A stretch of 64,000 bases of DNA from NCBI RefSeq assembly GCF_025813715.1, contig NZ_CP107532.1, positions 2,108,001 through 2,172,000 of the forward strand, written 5' to 3'. Origin of the DNA: Methylobacterium sp. FF17 (GTDB lineage: Bacteria; Pseudomonadota; Alphaproteobacteria; Rhizobiales; Beijerinckiaceae). The notes under the pieces are model-generated. The model was given only the letters and a program-made list of their open reading frames with translations, was not told the origin of the DNA and ran no database searches. Made by a program: the position numbers and the translations under genes. Positions 7,916 to 15,750 of the stretch are shown piece by piece; the first letter of the stretch is position 1, and each line of letters opens with the position of its first letter.

Positions 7916-10138
7916 GTGAACAGGATGATCCGGCCCGGTGACCTCAAGCCCCACGAGCCCCAGGACCGGCTCGTGGGGACGATCGAGCGCGTGACCTTCC
8001 ACAACGCCGAGACCGGCTTCTGCGTGCTCAAGGTCCACGTCGCGGCGAGGCGCGACCTCGTGCCGGTGGTCGGGCACGCCCCCGCCATCGCGGCCGGCGA
8101 GTGGATCGCCGCCACGGGGCAGTGGGTCACGGACCGCCAGCATGGCCTGCAGTTCCGGGCCGACACCCTGGCGCTGACGCCGCCCACCGGCGTCGCCGGC
8201 ATCGAGCGCTACCTCGCCTCGGCGCAGATGTGGGGCATCGGCCCGGCCATGGCCAAGCGCATCGTCGCCCTGTTCGGGGAGGCGACCTTCGAGGTCATCG
8301 AGGCCGAACCGGGGCGTCTCACCGAGGTGGAGGGCATCGGCCCGAAGCGCGCCGCGCGCATCGTGCGCGGCTGGGCCGAGCAGAAGGCGGTGCGGGAGAT
8401 CATGATCTTCCTGCACGCGCACGGGGTCGGCACGGCGCGGGCCGTGCGCATCTTCCGCACCTACGGGCAGGACGCCATCGCGGTGATGACGACCGACCCC
8501 TATCGACTCGCCCGCGACATACGGGGCATCGGCTTTCGCACGGCGGATGCCATCGCGCTGCGGCTCGGTCTCGGCCGGGAGGCGCCGGAACGGCTGCGGG
8601 CCGGGGTCACCTTCGCGCTGCAGACCGCCACCGACGAGGGCCATTGCGGCCTCCCCACCGAGCGCCTCGTCGGCCTCGCGCACAGGCTCCTCGACGTGGC
8701 GCCGGACCTGATCCGGGTCGCCATCGCCCTGGAGCTGCGCGGCGCGGACGTGGTCGCGGACACGATCACGGACGAGACCTGCCTTTTCCTCAAAGGCCTG
8801 CACGGCGCGGAGCGGGGCATCGCCGACCGGCTCCTCAACCGCACCTTCGGAACGCCGCCCTGGCCGGCGATCGACGTGGGCAAGGCGCTGCCCTGGGTCG
8901 AGGCGCGCACGGGCCGGACCCTCTCGCCCTCACAAAGGGCGGCCATCGCCACGATGCTGGCCGCGCCGCTCTGCGTGCTCACGGGCGGGCCCGGAGTGGG
9001 CAAGACCAGCACCCTCGACTCACTCCTGCGCATCCTCACCGCCAAGGGCGTGCGCGTGCAACTGGCGGCCCCCACCGGTCGCGCCGCCAAGCGCATGACG
9101 GAACAGACCGGACTGGAGGCCAGGACCATCCACCGCCTCCTCGAGATCGACCCGAAGCAGGGCGGCTTCGCCCGCAACGCGGACAACCCCCTGGCCTGCG
9201 ACCTCCTCGTTCTCGACGAATGCTCGATGATCGACGTGCCGCTGATGAACGCGCTCCTGAAGGCGGTGCCGGAGAAGGCCGCCCTGCTCCTCGTCGGCGA
9301 TGTCGACCAGTTGCCCTCCGTCGGGCCCGGGCAGGTTCTTTCCGACCTCATCGCCTCGGACCGCGTGCCGGTGGCGCGGCTGACGGAGGTGTTTCGCCAG
9401 GCCGCCAGCAGCCGGATCGTCGTCAACGCCCACCGCATCAACCGGGGCCTCATGCCCGAGGCGACGCCCGGGGAGGGGCCTTGCGACTTCTACCTCGTCG
9501 AGGTCGACGACCCGGAGATCGGGCTCGCCCGGCTGGTGGAGGTGGTGACGCGGCGCATCCCGGCGCGTTTCGGCCTCGACCCCATCCGCGACGTGCAGGT
9601 GCTCACCCCGATGCTGCGCGGGACGCTCGGCAGCCGCAACCTCAACCACGCCCTCCAGGCCGTGCTGAACCCGAGCCCCGCCGAGGCGGTGGAGCGCTTC
9701 GGCTGGCGCTTCGCGCCGGGGGACCGGGTGATGGAGACCCAGAACGATTACGACCGCGAGGTCTTCAACGGCGATCTCGGCCTCGTCGCCCGCATCGACC
9801 CGGAGGGCGAGGCGGTCATCGTCAGCTTCGACGGACGCGAGGTCGCCTATCCGTATGGCGAGCTCGACACCCTGGTGCCGGCCTTCGCCACCACGATCCA
9901 CAAGAGCCAGGGCTCGGAATACCCAGCGGTGGTCATCCCGGTCGTGATGCAGCACGTCACCATGCTGGCGCGCAACCTCCTCTACACGGCGGTGACCCGG
10001 GGCAAGCAACTCGTCGTGCTGGTCGGCCAGCGCCGGGCGATCCGGATGGCCGTCGGGGGCGGGGCGCAGCGTCGGCGCTGGACGAAGCTGCGCGAATGGC
10101 TGACAGCATCCCCATCATGCTCCGCTTGCTCAGACTGA
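7916..10138 (+). CDS. recD2: RecD2-type ATP-dependent DNA helicase
   Basis: This 740-residue superfamily 1 helicase is expected to unwind DNA 5' to 3'. It has an OB-like N terminus (GTIERVTFHNAETGFCVLKV). A helix-hairpin-helix tract follows at about residues 95-220 (WGIGPAMAKRIV, VEGIGPKRAARIV, IRGIGFRTADAIA), then the two RecA-like lobes. Visible motifs are Walker A GGPGVGKTS (near residue 360), the Q/GRAAKRM region, Walker B LLVLDECSMID, motif III LLVGDVDQLPSVGPGQVLSDL in parts, and the UvrD_C_2 end TTIHKSQGSEYPAVVIP with LLYTAVTRGK. The length matches RecD2 proteins that act without RecBC. The GTG start could instead be the ATG three codons on. It is the second gene of the LexA-box operon. 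Confidence 0.92.
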   Translation: MNRMIRPGDLKPHEPQDRLVGTIERVTFHNAETGFCVLKVHVAARRDLVPVVGHAPAIAAGEWIAATGQWVTDRQHGLQFRADTLALTPPTGVAGIERYLASAQMWGIGPAMAKRIVALFGEATFEVIEAEPGRLTEVEGIGPKRAARIVRGWAEQKAVREIMIFLHAHGVGTARAVRIFRTYGQDAIAVMTTDPYRLARDIRGIGFRTADAIALRLGLGREAPERLRAGVTFALQTATDEGHCGLPTERLVGLAHRLLDVAPDLIRVAIALELRGADVVADTITDETCLFLKGLHGAERGIADRLLNRTFGTPPWPAIDVGKALPWVEARTGRTLSPSQRAAIATMLAAPLCVLTGGPGVGKTSTLDSLLRILTAKGVRVQLAAPTGRAAKRMTEQTGLEARTIHRLLEIDPKQGGFARNADNPLACDLLVLDECSMIDVPLMNALLKAVPEKAALLLVGDVDQLPSVGPGQVLSDLIASDRVPVARLTEVFRQAASSRIVVNAHRINRGLMPEATPGEGPCDFYLVEVDDPEIGLARLVEVVTRRIPARFGLDPIRDVQVLTPMLRGTLGSRNLNHALQAVLNPSPAEAVERFGWRFAPGDRVMETQNDYDREVFNGDLGLVARIDPEGEAVIVSFDGREVAYPYGELDTLVPAFATTIHKSQGSEYPAVVIPVVMQHVTMLARNLLYTAVTRGKQLVVLVGQRRAIRMAVGGGAQRRRWTKLREWLTASPSCSACSD

Positions 10139-10250
10139 TGCGCTGCTTGCTCGGACGGCATCCGCAAGCTTAGCGGGACCACCTTCGAAGACGTCGGACA
10201 GCACAACCGTCTTCCTGCGGCACAATGCTCGGCGCGAAAAATCTTGTGGA

Positions 10251-10270
10251 GAACGAAAAGAGAACATATC
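10251..10270 (+). promoter_or_regulatory. Second LexA-type box before DUF6894 gene
   Basis: GAAC (10251-10254), seven bases, then GAAC (10262-10265) form an exact alphaproteobacterial LexA operator pattern. It sits between a possible -35 (CTTGTG or TTGTGG, about 10243-10249) and a possible -10 (CATATC, 10265-10270). The next gene on this strand starts at 10322. No divergent gene competes for it, because the recD2 gene ends at 10138. Confidence 0.6.
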
Positions 10271-10321
10271 TTGCTGCGGTACGGATGCGTCTGCCCCCTT
10301 CGAGCCTGAGGCGTGCTGGAA

Positions 10322-10570
10322 ATGGCTGTTCCGACCTATCGCTTCCACTGCACCGACGGCCACGTCGCCATCATCGATCCGGTCGGGATCGGGATCGCCG
10401 ACAGAGCCCAGATCCGCGTGCATGCGGGTGACGCCGCGCGCTTCGCCATGGAGCGCGTGGGCGCCGGCCTCGATTGGGCGGATTGGATCGTCGATGTCCA
10501 TGACGGACAGGGACGCCGCGTCCTGGTCCTGCCCTTCCGCGACGTCGCGGTCTGGTCACGGGCCGCCTGA
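10322..10570 (+). CDS. DUF6894-family small protein
   Basis: This 82-residue protein shows the DUF6894 layout: Y-x-F-H at the start (PTYRFHCTDGHVAIID), a mid D-x-x-x-I/A segment, and the C-terminal beta hairpin WIVDVHDGQGRRVLVLPF. The family is common and often multicopy in Methylobacterium and other Rhizobiales, and its function is unknown. I preferred the ATG at 10322 over a GTG at 10313 because TGAGG is then correctly spaced. A LexA-type box lies about 60 bases upstream, which would place it in the SOS response if it is functional. The next small gene follows after 27 bases, possibly in the same transcript. Confidence 0.75.
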   Translation: MAVPTYRFHCTDGHVAIIDPVGIGIADRAQIRVHAGDAARFAMERVGAGLDWADWIVDVHDGQGRRVLVLPFRDVAVWSRAA

Positions 10571-10597
10571 ACCCCCGAAGTGAGGAATCCCAGCGGC

Positions 10598-10882
10598 ATG
10601 TCGAAGCGTCCCGCCTATGCCATCGAGACCCTATCCTACAGCACCACACGCCTCGTCCGTCTCGGCGGCCGCAAGGTCGCCATCCTGTTCCCGCCCCTGG
10701 AGGCGGGGGGCTGCTACCAGCTCTATCCGCACCCCGACACGTTCCGGAGCCTGACCTTCGCCGGCCTGCCGGCCCCCTTGCGCCCCGAATTCATGTCCTT
10801 CGAGAGCCTCGACGCCGTCCGCGCCTTCCTGGGGATCCGGTCCGAGTCGGACACGGCCCACGCCCTGCCGATGGCGGCCTGA
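10598..10882 (+). CDS. Hypothetical protein (94 aa)
   Basis: This small protein of 94 residues belongs to no family I recognise. It begins with a polar stretch (MSKRPAYAIETLSYSTTRLVRLGG), followed by predicted strands around VAILFPPLEAGGCYQLYP and a Phe-rich segment (TFRSLTFAGLPAPL). It ends with a helix FESLDAVRAFLGI. There is no signal peptide or membrane segment. The ATG is preceded by GTGAGGAA. It follows the DUF6894 gene closely, so the two may be co-transcribed and share the upstream LexA-type box. Confidence 0.6.
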   Translation: MSKRPAYAIETLSYSTTRLVRLGGRKVAILFPPLEAGGCYQLYPHPDTFRSLTFAGLPAPLRPEFMSFESLDAVRAFLGIRSESDTAHALPMAA

Positions 10883-11169
10883 GGGCGCCGTCGCAGGGGC
10901 GGAGCGTTCTGCTGAAAACCGCGGGCGGCACCCCGTCCTTATCCAGGCCGTCTTCGGCTCCGGATCGCGGGCGTGCGGCGTCTCCTTCGCCGCCTAAGTT
11001 CGGTTGCGACGCGTCGAACGCCGGCAGGCCCCACATATGCGCCCGTCCCAGGACGCCAGGATCCCCGGATCCCAGGAAAACGCGCGCCTTTCATCCTTTG
11101 AGTACGGGTTGTTAACGAAGCGGTAACCATACCGGGCATCAATGGTCTGGTAAGGAATCGCGAGAGCCC

Positions 11170-11883
11170 GTGACTGACTCAAGCCCTCCCCGCAGACCCG
11201 TTCAGCTTCGCGGCCGCGCCTTCAAGTCCCTGGTGCTGGCTCCGGAGACTCCGCTTCCCGATTGGTTCGCCGATCTGGACGAGGCGCTGAAGCGTTCGCC
11301 GACCCTGTTCGACGGACGCGCCCTGATCCTCGACGTGGCGGCGCTTCGACCCGCCGCGTCGGACCTCGACGGCCTGCTGGCCGAACTCGGCAGCCGCCGG
11401 ATCCACATCCTCGGCATCGAGGGCACCAGCCTGTCCCTCCACGGACCCGGGCGGCCGCCGCTCCTCGTGCAGGGGCGACCGGTCTCGACCATCGAGATCC
11501 CGGCCCAACCGGAACCGGAGCCGGTCGTGCCGCCGGCCCCCCCGGAGCCGGCCACCACCTCGCTCACCATCGAGGGCTCGGTCCGCTCGGGCCAGTCCAT
11601 CGTCCACCCCACCGGCGACGTCACCGTGATGGGGTCGGTCTCGTCCGGCGCGGAGATCCTCGCCGGCGGCTCCATCCACGTCTACGGCGCGCTGCGCGGA
11701 CGGGCCATCGCCGGCGCCGCACGCAACCCCCGCGCCCGCATCTGCTGCCGCAAGTTCGAGCCCGAGCTTCTCGGCATCGACCGCCTCGTCCGCACGGCCG
11801 AGGAGATGGGTACTCACCTGCGCGGCAAGGCCGTGCAGATCTGGCTCGATGGCGGCGCCATCAAATTCGCATCCTTGGATTGA
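11170..11883 (+). CDS. minC: Septum site-determining protein MinC
   Basis: MinC blocks FtsZ polymerisation away from midcell, acting at the membrane with MinD. This 237-residue copy has the N-terminal FtsZ-inhibiting domain (about residues 10-100; LRGRAFKSLVLAPE and ALILDVAAL). A proline-rich linker follows (about 108-130, QPEPEPVVPPAPPEP), then the C-terminal beta-helix that binds MinD (about 135-232). The latter has VRSGQSIVH, GDVTVMGSVSSGAEILAGGS and IHVYGALRGRAIAGA. The RSGQ motif for MinD contact is intact. It starts with GTG and is first in minC-minD-minE, 13 bases before minD. A second minC-like gene lies at 27775-28479. Confidence 0.95.
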   Translation: MTDSSPPRRPVQLRGRAFKSLVLAPETPLPDWFADLDEALKRSPTLFDGRALILDVAALRPAASDLDGLLAELGSRRIHILGIEGTSLSLHGPGRPPLLVQGRPVSTIEIPAQPEPEPVVPPAPPEPATTSLTIEGSVRSGQSIVHPTGDVTVMGSVSSGAEILAGGSIHVYGALRGRAIAGAARNPRARICCRKFEPELLGIDRLVRTAEEMGTHLRGKAVQIWLDGGAIKFASLD

Positions 11884-11896
11884 GGAGACAGCCCAT

Positions 11897-12712
11897 ATGG
11901 CCAAGATTCTGGTCGTGACATCCGGCAAGGGCGGCGTCGGTAAGACGACGACGACGGCAGCCCTCGGCGCAGCCCTCGCGCAGGCCGGCAAGAGCGTGGC
12001 GGTGGTCGATTTCGACGTCGGCCTGCGCAACCTCGACCTCGTGATGGGCGCCGAGCGCCGGGTCGTCTACGACCTCATCAACGTGGTCAACGGCGACGCC
12101 AAGCTCAACCAGGCCCTCATCCGCGACAAGCGGCTGGAGAAGCTCCACCTGCTGCCCGCCTCGCAGACCCGCGACAAGGACGCGCTCACCGACGAGGGCG
12201 TGGCCCGCGTGATGGACGAACTGCGTGAGAAGTTCGACTGGGTGATCTGCGACTCGCCGGCCGGCATCGAGCGCGGCGCGACGCTCGCCATGCGCCACGC
12301 GGACGTCGCCGTCGTGGTGACCAACCCGGAAGTCTCCTCGGTGCGCGATTCCGATCGCATCATCGGGCTCCTCGACTCCAAGACGCTCAAGGCCGAGCGC
12401 GGCGAGACGATGGAGAAGCACCTCATCCTCACCCGCTACGACCCCGCCCGGGCCGATCGCGGCGACATGCTGAAGATCGAGGACGTGCTCGAGATCCTCT
12501 CGATCCCGCTGCTCGCCATCATCCCCGAGAGCACGGAAGTGCTGCGCGCCTCCAACGTCGGCTGCCCGGTCACCCTGAACAACCCGCTCTGCGCCCCGGC
12601 CCGCGCCTACACCGACGCCGTGCGCCGCCTCACCGGCGAAGCGGTCCCGATGTCGGTCCCCACCGACAAGAAGTCCTTCCTCGACAAACTCTTCACCCGG
12701 AGGGCAGCATGA
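11897..12712 (+). CDS. minD: Septum site-determining ATPase MinD
   Basis: This 271-residue ATPase of the ParA/MinD family recruits MinC to the membrane and oscillates or forms gradients with MinE. It shows the deviant Walker A motif [15 protein letters not shown] near the N terminus, the switch I region [16 protein letters not shown], and switch [16 protein letters not shown]. The C-terminal membrane-targeting amphipathic helix is FLDKLFTRR. The ATG at 11897 is preceded by TGAGGAGA, and that TGA is the minC stop. The last codon overlaps the minE start (ATGA), a sign of translational coupling. Confidence 0.97.
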   Translation: MAKILVVTSGKGGVGKTTTTAALGAALAQAGKSVAVVDFDVGLRNLDLVMGAERRVVYDLINVVNGDAKLNQALIRDKRLEKLHLLPASQTRDKDALTDEGVARVMDELREKFDWVICDSPAGIERGATLAMRHADVAVVVTNPEVSSVRDSDRIIGLLDSKTLKAERGETMEKHLILTRYDPARADRGDMLKIEDVLEILSIPLLAIIPESTEVLRASNVGCPVTLNNPLCAPARAYTDAVRRLTGEAVPMSVPTDKKSFLDKLFTRRAA

Positions 12713-13086
12713 GCCTCCTCAACATGTTCAACCGGCGCGGATCGGCGCCGGTCGCCCGCGACCGCCTGCAACTCATCCTCGCCCATGAACGGGCGGGGGC
12801 CGGCGGCTCCGATCTCGTGATGGTGCTGCGCGAGGAGATTCTCGCCGTCATCGCCAAGCATGTCGAGGTTCACCGCGACAAGGTCCAGATCCGCCTCGAC
12901 CGCGGGCAGGACATGTCGACCCTCGATATCGACATCGAGCTGCCGCTCACGCCGGCCAAGGCCGGCGGAGCCAGGGGCATGGAGAAGGCTGCCAAGGTCG
13001 CCGAGGCGAAGGCCTCGGAGGCCAAGGCCACCGAGGCCAAGCTCAGCGACGGCAAGGCCAAGGCGACGAAGCTCGCCGCCGCATGA
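12709..13086 (+). CDS. minE: Topological specificity factor MinE with Ala/Lys tail
   Basis: MinE stimulates MinD ATPase and displaces MinC, which positions the division site. Residues 1-86 match the usual protein: an N-terminal membrane/MinD-binding segment ([20 protein letters not shown]), the [12 protein letters not shown] contact helix, and the dimer strand [22 protein letters not shown] in parts. The typical length is about 87-90 residues. Here about 39 more follow, made almost only of Ala, Lys, Glu and Ser in [16 protein letters not shown] repeats. This tail is probably helical or disordered. It overlaps minD by four bases. Confidence 0.95.
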   Translation: MSLLNMFNRRGSAPVARDRLQLILAHERAGAGGSDLVMVLREEILAVIAKHVEVHRDKVQIRLDRGQDMSTLDIDIELPLTPAKAGGARGMEKAAKVAEAKASEAKATEAKLSDGKAKATKLAAA

Positions 13087-13119
13087 GATCCCCACCAGCG
13101 TCCCGGCCGGCACACGCCG

Positions 13120-14370
13120 TCAGGCACCGATGAACAACCCGGCGAGCGTCGCGCTCGTCAGGTTGGACAGGGTGCCGGCCAGGATCGCGCGAAGCCCGAA
13201 GCGGGCGATCTCCGCCCTGCGTTCCGGCGCGAGGCTCCCCAAGCTCGCGAGCTGGATCGCCACCGAGGTGAGGTTGGCAAAGCCGCAGAGCGCGAAGCAC
13301 AGGATCGCGGCCGTGCGCGGATCGAGGCTCCCCGCCTTCAGGACCGGTGAGAGCTGCGCGTAGGCCAGGAATTCGTTGAAGGCGATCTTCTGCCCCAGCG
13401 CCCCGCCGACGAGGCCGGCCTGGTCCCAGGGCACGCCCATCAGCCAGGCGAGCGGTGCGAAGACCGGCCCGAGCATGCCCTCGATGCTGAGCGCCGGATA
13501 GCCGACAAGGCCGCCCGTCCAGCCCATGAGACCGTTCGCCAAGGCGATGAGCCCTGTGAAGGCGATGAGCATCGCCCCCACCGACACCGCCACGGCCAGA
13601 CCCTTCTGGGTGCCGTCCGCCGCCGCCTCGATGACGTTGACGGCGCGCGTCTCGCCGAAGGTGACCTGCGTGCTCGTCACCCGGGTCGGCTCCGTCGTCG
13701 GCACCAGGATCTTGGCGTAGAGGAGCCCGCCCGGAATCGCCATCACGCTGGCGGCGAGCAGGTACTCCATCGGCACGCCGAGCGCCGCGTAGCCAGCGAG
13801 AATCGTCCCCGCCGTGGAGGCGGCCCCGCTCGACATCACCGCGAAGAGTTCGGCCGAGGTCAGCGCCATCAGGAACGGTCGCAGCGCGATGGCGATCTCG
13901 CTCTGGCCGATGGCGATGGTGATCACCGCCGAGAAGGTCTCGATGCGCGAGGTGCCGAGCACCCGCTGCAGCACGGCGCCGATGGCGCGGGCCGCCGCCT
14001 GCATCACCCCGACATGGTAGAGCACCGCGATCAGCGCCGAGACGTAGATGATCTGCGGCAGGATCCGCAGGGCCAGGATGAAGCCGCTGCCGCCGAACAA
14101 TTCGAACATCCGGGGCTCGACGAGCCCGCCGAACAGGAAGGCGGTGCCCCGGTCGCCGTAGTTCAGCACGGTCTGGACGAAGGAGGCTGCCGCCGCGAGT
14201 CCCGTGCGGCCCAGCGGCACGAACAGCACCAGGGCCCCCAGTGCCACCTGGAGCGCGAGGGCCGAGACCACCACGCGGGGCGCGATGGCGCGCCGGTTGG
14301 TGGAGAACAGCACGCCGATGGCGAGGAGCAGGATCAGGCTCGCACCCGCGTGAAGAAGCTTCTCGACCAT
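13120..14370 (-). CDS. Concentrative nucleoside transporter (NupC/CNT family)
   Basis: This 416-residue inner-membrane protein imports nucleosides with protons or sodium. It has the CNT order: three N-terminal helices (about residues 8-55), the gate region (FIFG-like loops, FELFGGSGFILALRILPQII in parts), and the transport core ending in the SNLTSATLAGLFIGA C terminus. Conserved CNT patterns include GQSEIAIALRPFL, SSGAASTAGTILAGYAALG, and NEFLAYAQLS with FANLTSVAIQLASLG. The true start is the ATG at 14370 with GGGG upstream; the frame stays open far beyond it without similarity. It converges with minE. Confidence 0.92.
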   Translation of the reverse strand: MVEKLLHAGASLILLLAIGVLFSTNRRAIAPRVVVSALALQVALGALVLFVPLGRTGLAAAASFVQTVLNYGDRGTAFLFGGLVEPRMFELFGGSGFILALRILPQIIYVSALIAVLYHVGVMQAAARAIGAVLQRVLGTSRIETFSAVITIAIGQSEIAIALRPFLMALTSAELFAVMSSGAASTAGTILAGYAALGVPMEYLLAASVMAIPGGLLYAKILVPTTEPTRVTSTQVTFGETRAVNVIEAAADGTQKGLAVAVSVGAMLIAFTGLIALANGLMGWTGGLVGYPALSIEGMLGPVFAPLAWLMGVPWDQAGLVGGALGQKIAFNEFLAYAQLSPVLKAGSLDPRTAAILCFALCGFANLTSVAIQLASLGSLAPERRAEIARFGLRAILAGTLSNLTSATLAGLFIGA

Positions 14371-14619
14371 GCCGCCCCGCTGTTTTTTCGGTAGCGAGCA
14401 AGCCCGATGCCGCGCGGCGTGTCGCGGGGAAAATCGGTGCGGCCCACCGGGTTCGGATGGCCGACCGGCCTGCACCCCGTCCCTCGGCAGGCGAGGCGAG
14501 GGGGGATGCCTGCCCTCGCTCGGGTCACGGACCCGCCCGAGCGTCATGACAGTGTCGCGGGCGCTTGCGATCCAGCGCCGCGACCGCCGGACATTTGCCG
14601 GCAACAGGGCCGGTTCCGG

Positions 14620-15648
14620 ATGCAGCGCCTCCTCACCGACACCACTGCCCTGCCGGGCCTGCTCTTTGCCATGCGCTTCGACGCGCAGGGGCACGGGCAC
14701 CTGCTGGCGCCGAGCGACGAGATCCCGGAGCCGGTCACAGAGGGCTTCCTCTGGCTCCACCTCGACCTGGTGGATGCGCGCCTCGATCGCCTCATCGCCG
14801 CCGGGCACCTCGGCCCGCCGGCGCTGGCCGCCGCCACCTTTGCCCGGGACGGCCACCAGCGCGTGGTCATCGAGGGCAGCGATCTCGGCCTCGTCATCGC
14901 CGACCGCGCGCGGGAATTCGACGGCCGTATCGAGGAGGAGCCGGCCGGGCGCCTGCATTGCGTGCTCGGCGCCCGCCTCCTCGTCAGCGGTCGACGCCAC
15001 GCCACGGCGGCGGCCGAGGCCGCCCGCGACGTGGTGCTGGCCGGTCGGCTCGTGCCGACACCGGCCGCGCTGCTGGAGATCTTCGTCACCGGCGTCGCCG
15101 CCGCCCTCGACGCCTCGGCCCGGCGCTTCTCCGACGAACTCGATACCATCGAGGACCGGATGCTCGACGAGGACCAGCCCGACGATGCCCGGCCGCTGGC
15201 GCCGATCCGCCGGCAGGCCGTGCGCCAGCAGCGTCAGCTCGCGGGCCTGAGCGCCGTCTTCCACCGCCTCGAAGCCGAGACCGAGGAGGCGGACGACGCC
15301 CTGCCGGAGGCGGTGGTGAGCATGGCCGCCCGCGTGGTCCAGCGCCTCGATTCGCTCCACCGCGACATGCTGGTCCTGTCCGAGCGCAGCCGCCTGCTGC
15401 AGGACGAGATCGCCGGGCGCACCGCCGCCGAGACCAACCGGCAGCTCTTCACGCTGTCGATCCTCACCGCCCTGTTCCTGCCGCCCACCCTGGTGACCGG
15501 CGTGTTCGGCATGAACACCAAGGGGTTGTTCCTCGGCGATTTCGAGAACGGCTCGCTCCTCGCCCTCGTGCTCTGCGCCACTGCGGCGCTGGCCGTCTAC
15601 GGGGTGATCCGCCGACTCGGACTCGTCAAACGCCGCGCCTCGCCGTAA
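14620..15648 (+). CDS. CorA-family metal transporter (ZntB-like)
   Basis: This 342-residue member of the CorA/ZntB family forms a pentameric channel for divalent cations. A large soluble alpha/beta N-terminal domain is followed by a long stalk helix (LSAVFHRLEAETEEADD onward). Two C-terminal membrane helices follow: LFTLSILTALFLPPTLVTGV and LLALVLCATAALAVYGVI. The signature GMN (VFGMNTKG) sits at the mouth between them. The ATG at 14620 starts the recognisable domain; upstream in-frame codons show no family similarity. The sequence resembles ZntB (zinc efflux or uptake) more than magnesium CorA, but the ion is not certain. Confidence 0.85.
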   Translation: MQRLLTDTTALPGLLFAMRFDAQGHGHLLAPSDEIPEPVTEGFLWLHLDLVDARLDRLIAAGHLGPPALAAATFARDGHQRVVIEGSDLGLVIADRAREFDGRIEEEPAGRLHCVLGARLLVSGRRHATAAAEAARDVVLAGRLVPTPAALLEIFVTGVAAALDASARRFSDELDTIEDRMLDEDQPDDARPLAPIRRQAVRQQRQLAGLSAVFHRLEAETEEADDALPEAVVSMAARVVQRLDSLHRDMLVLSERSRLLQDEIAGRTAAETNRQLFTLSILTALFLPPTLVTGVFGMNTKGLFLGDFENGSLLALVLCATAALAVYGVIRRLGLVKRRASP

Positions 15649-15750
15649 GCGGGCGTCCTGAAATCACCGCGATCCCCGTGGCCTCGTCATCGAAGCGTCA
15701 CGTCCCATCGCGAACGCTGCGCGCCAGCCAATTCCGGAGCCTTACCCCGC

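Noticed and set aside
13120..15360. Long minus-strand frame beyond the nucleoside transporter
   Set aside because: Upstream of 14370 it runs opposite the CorA-like gene and shows no domain; transporter homology begins at 14370.
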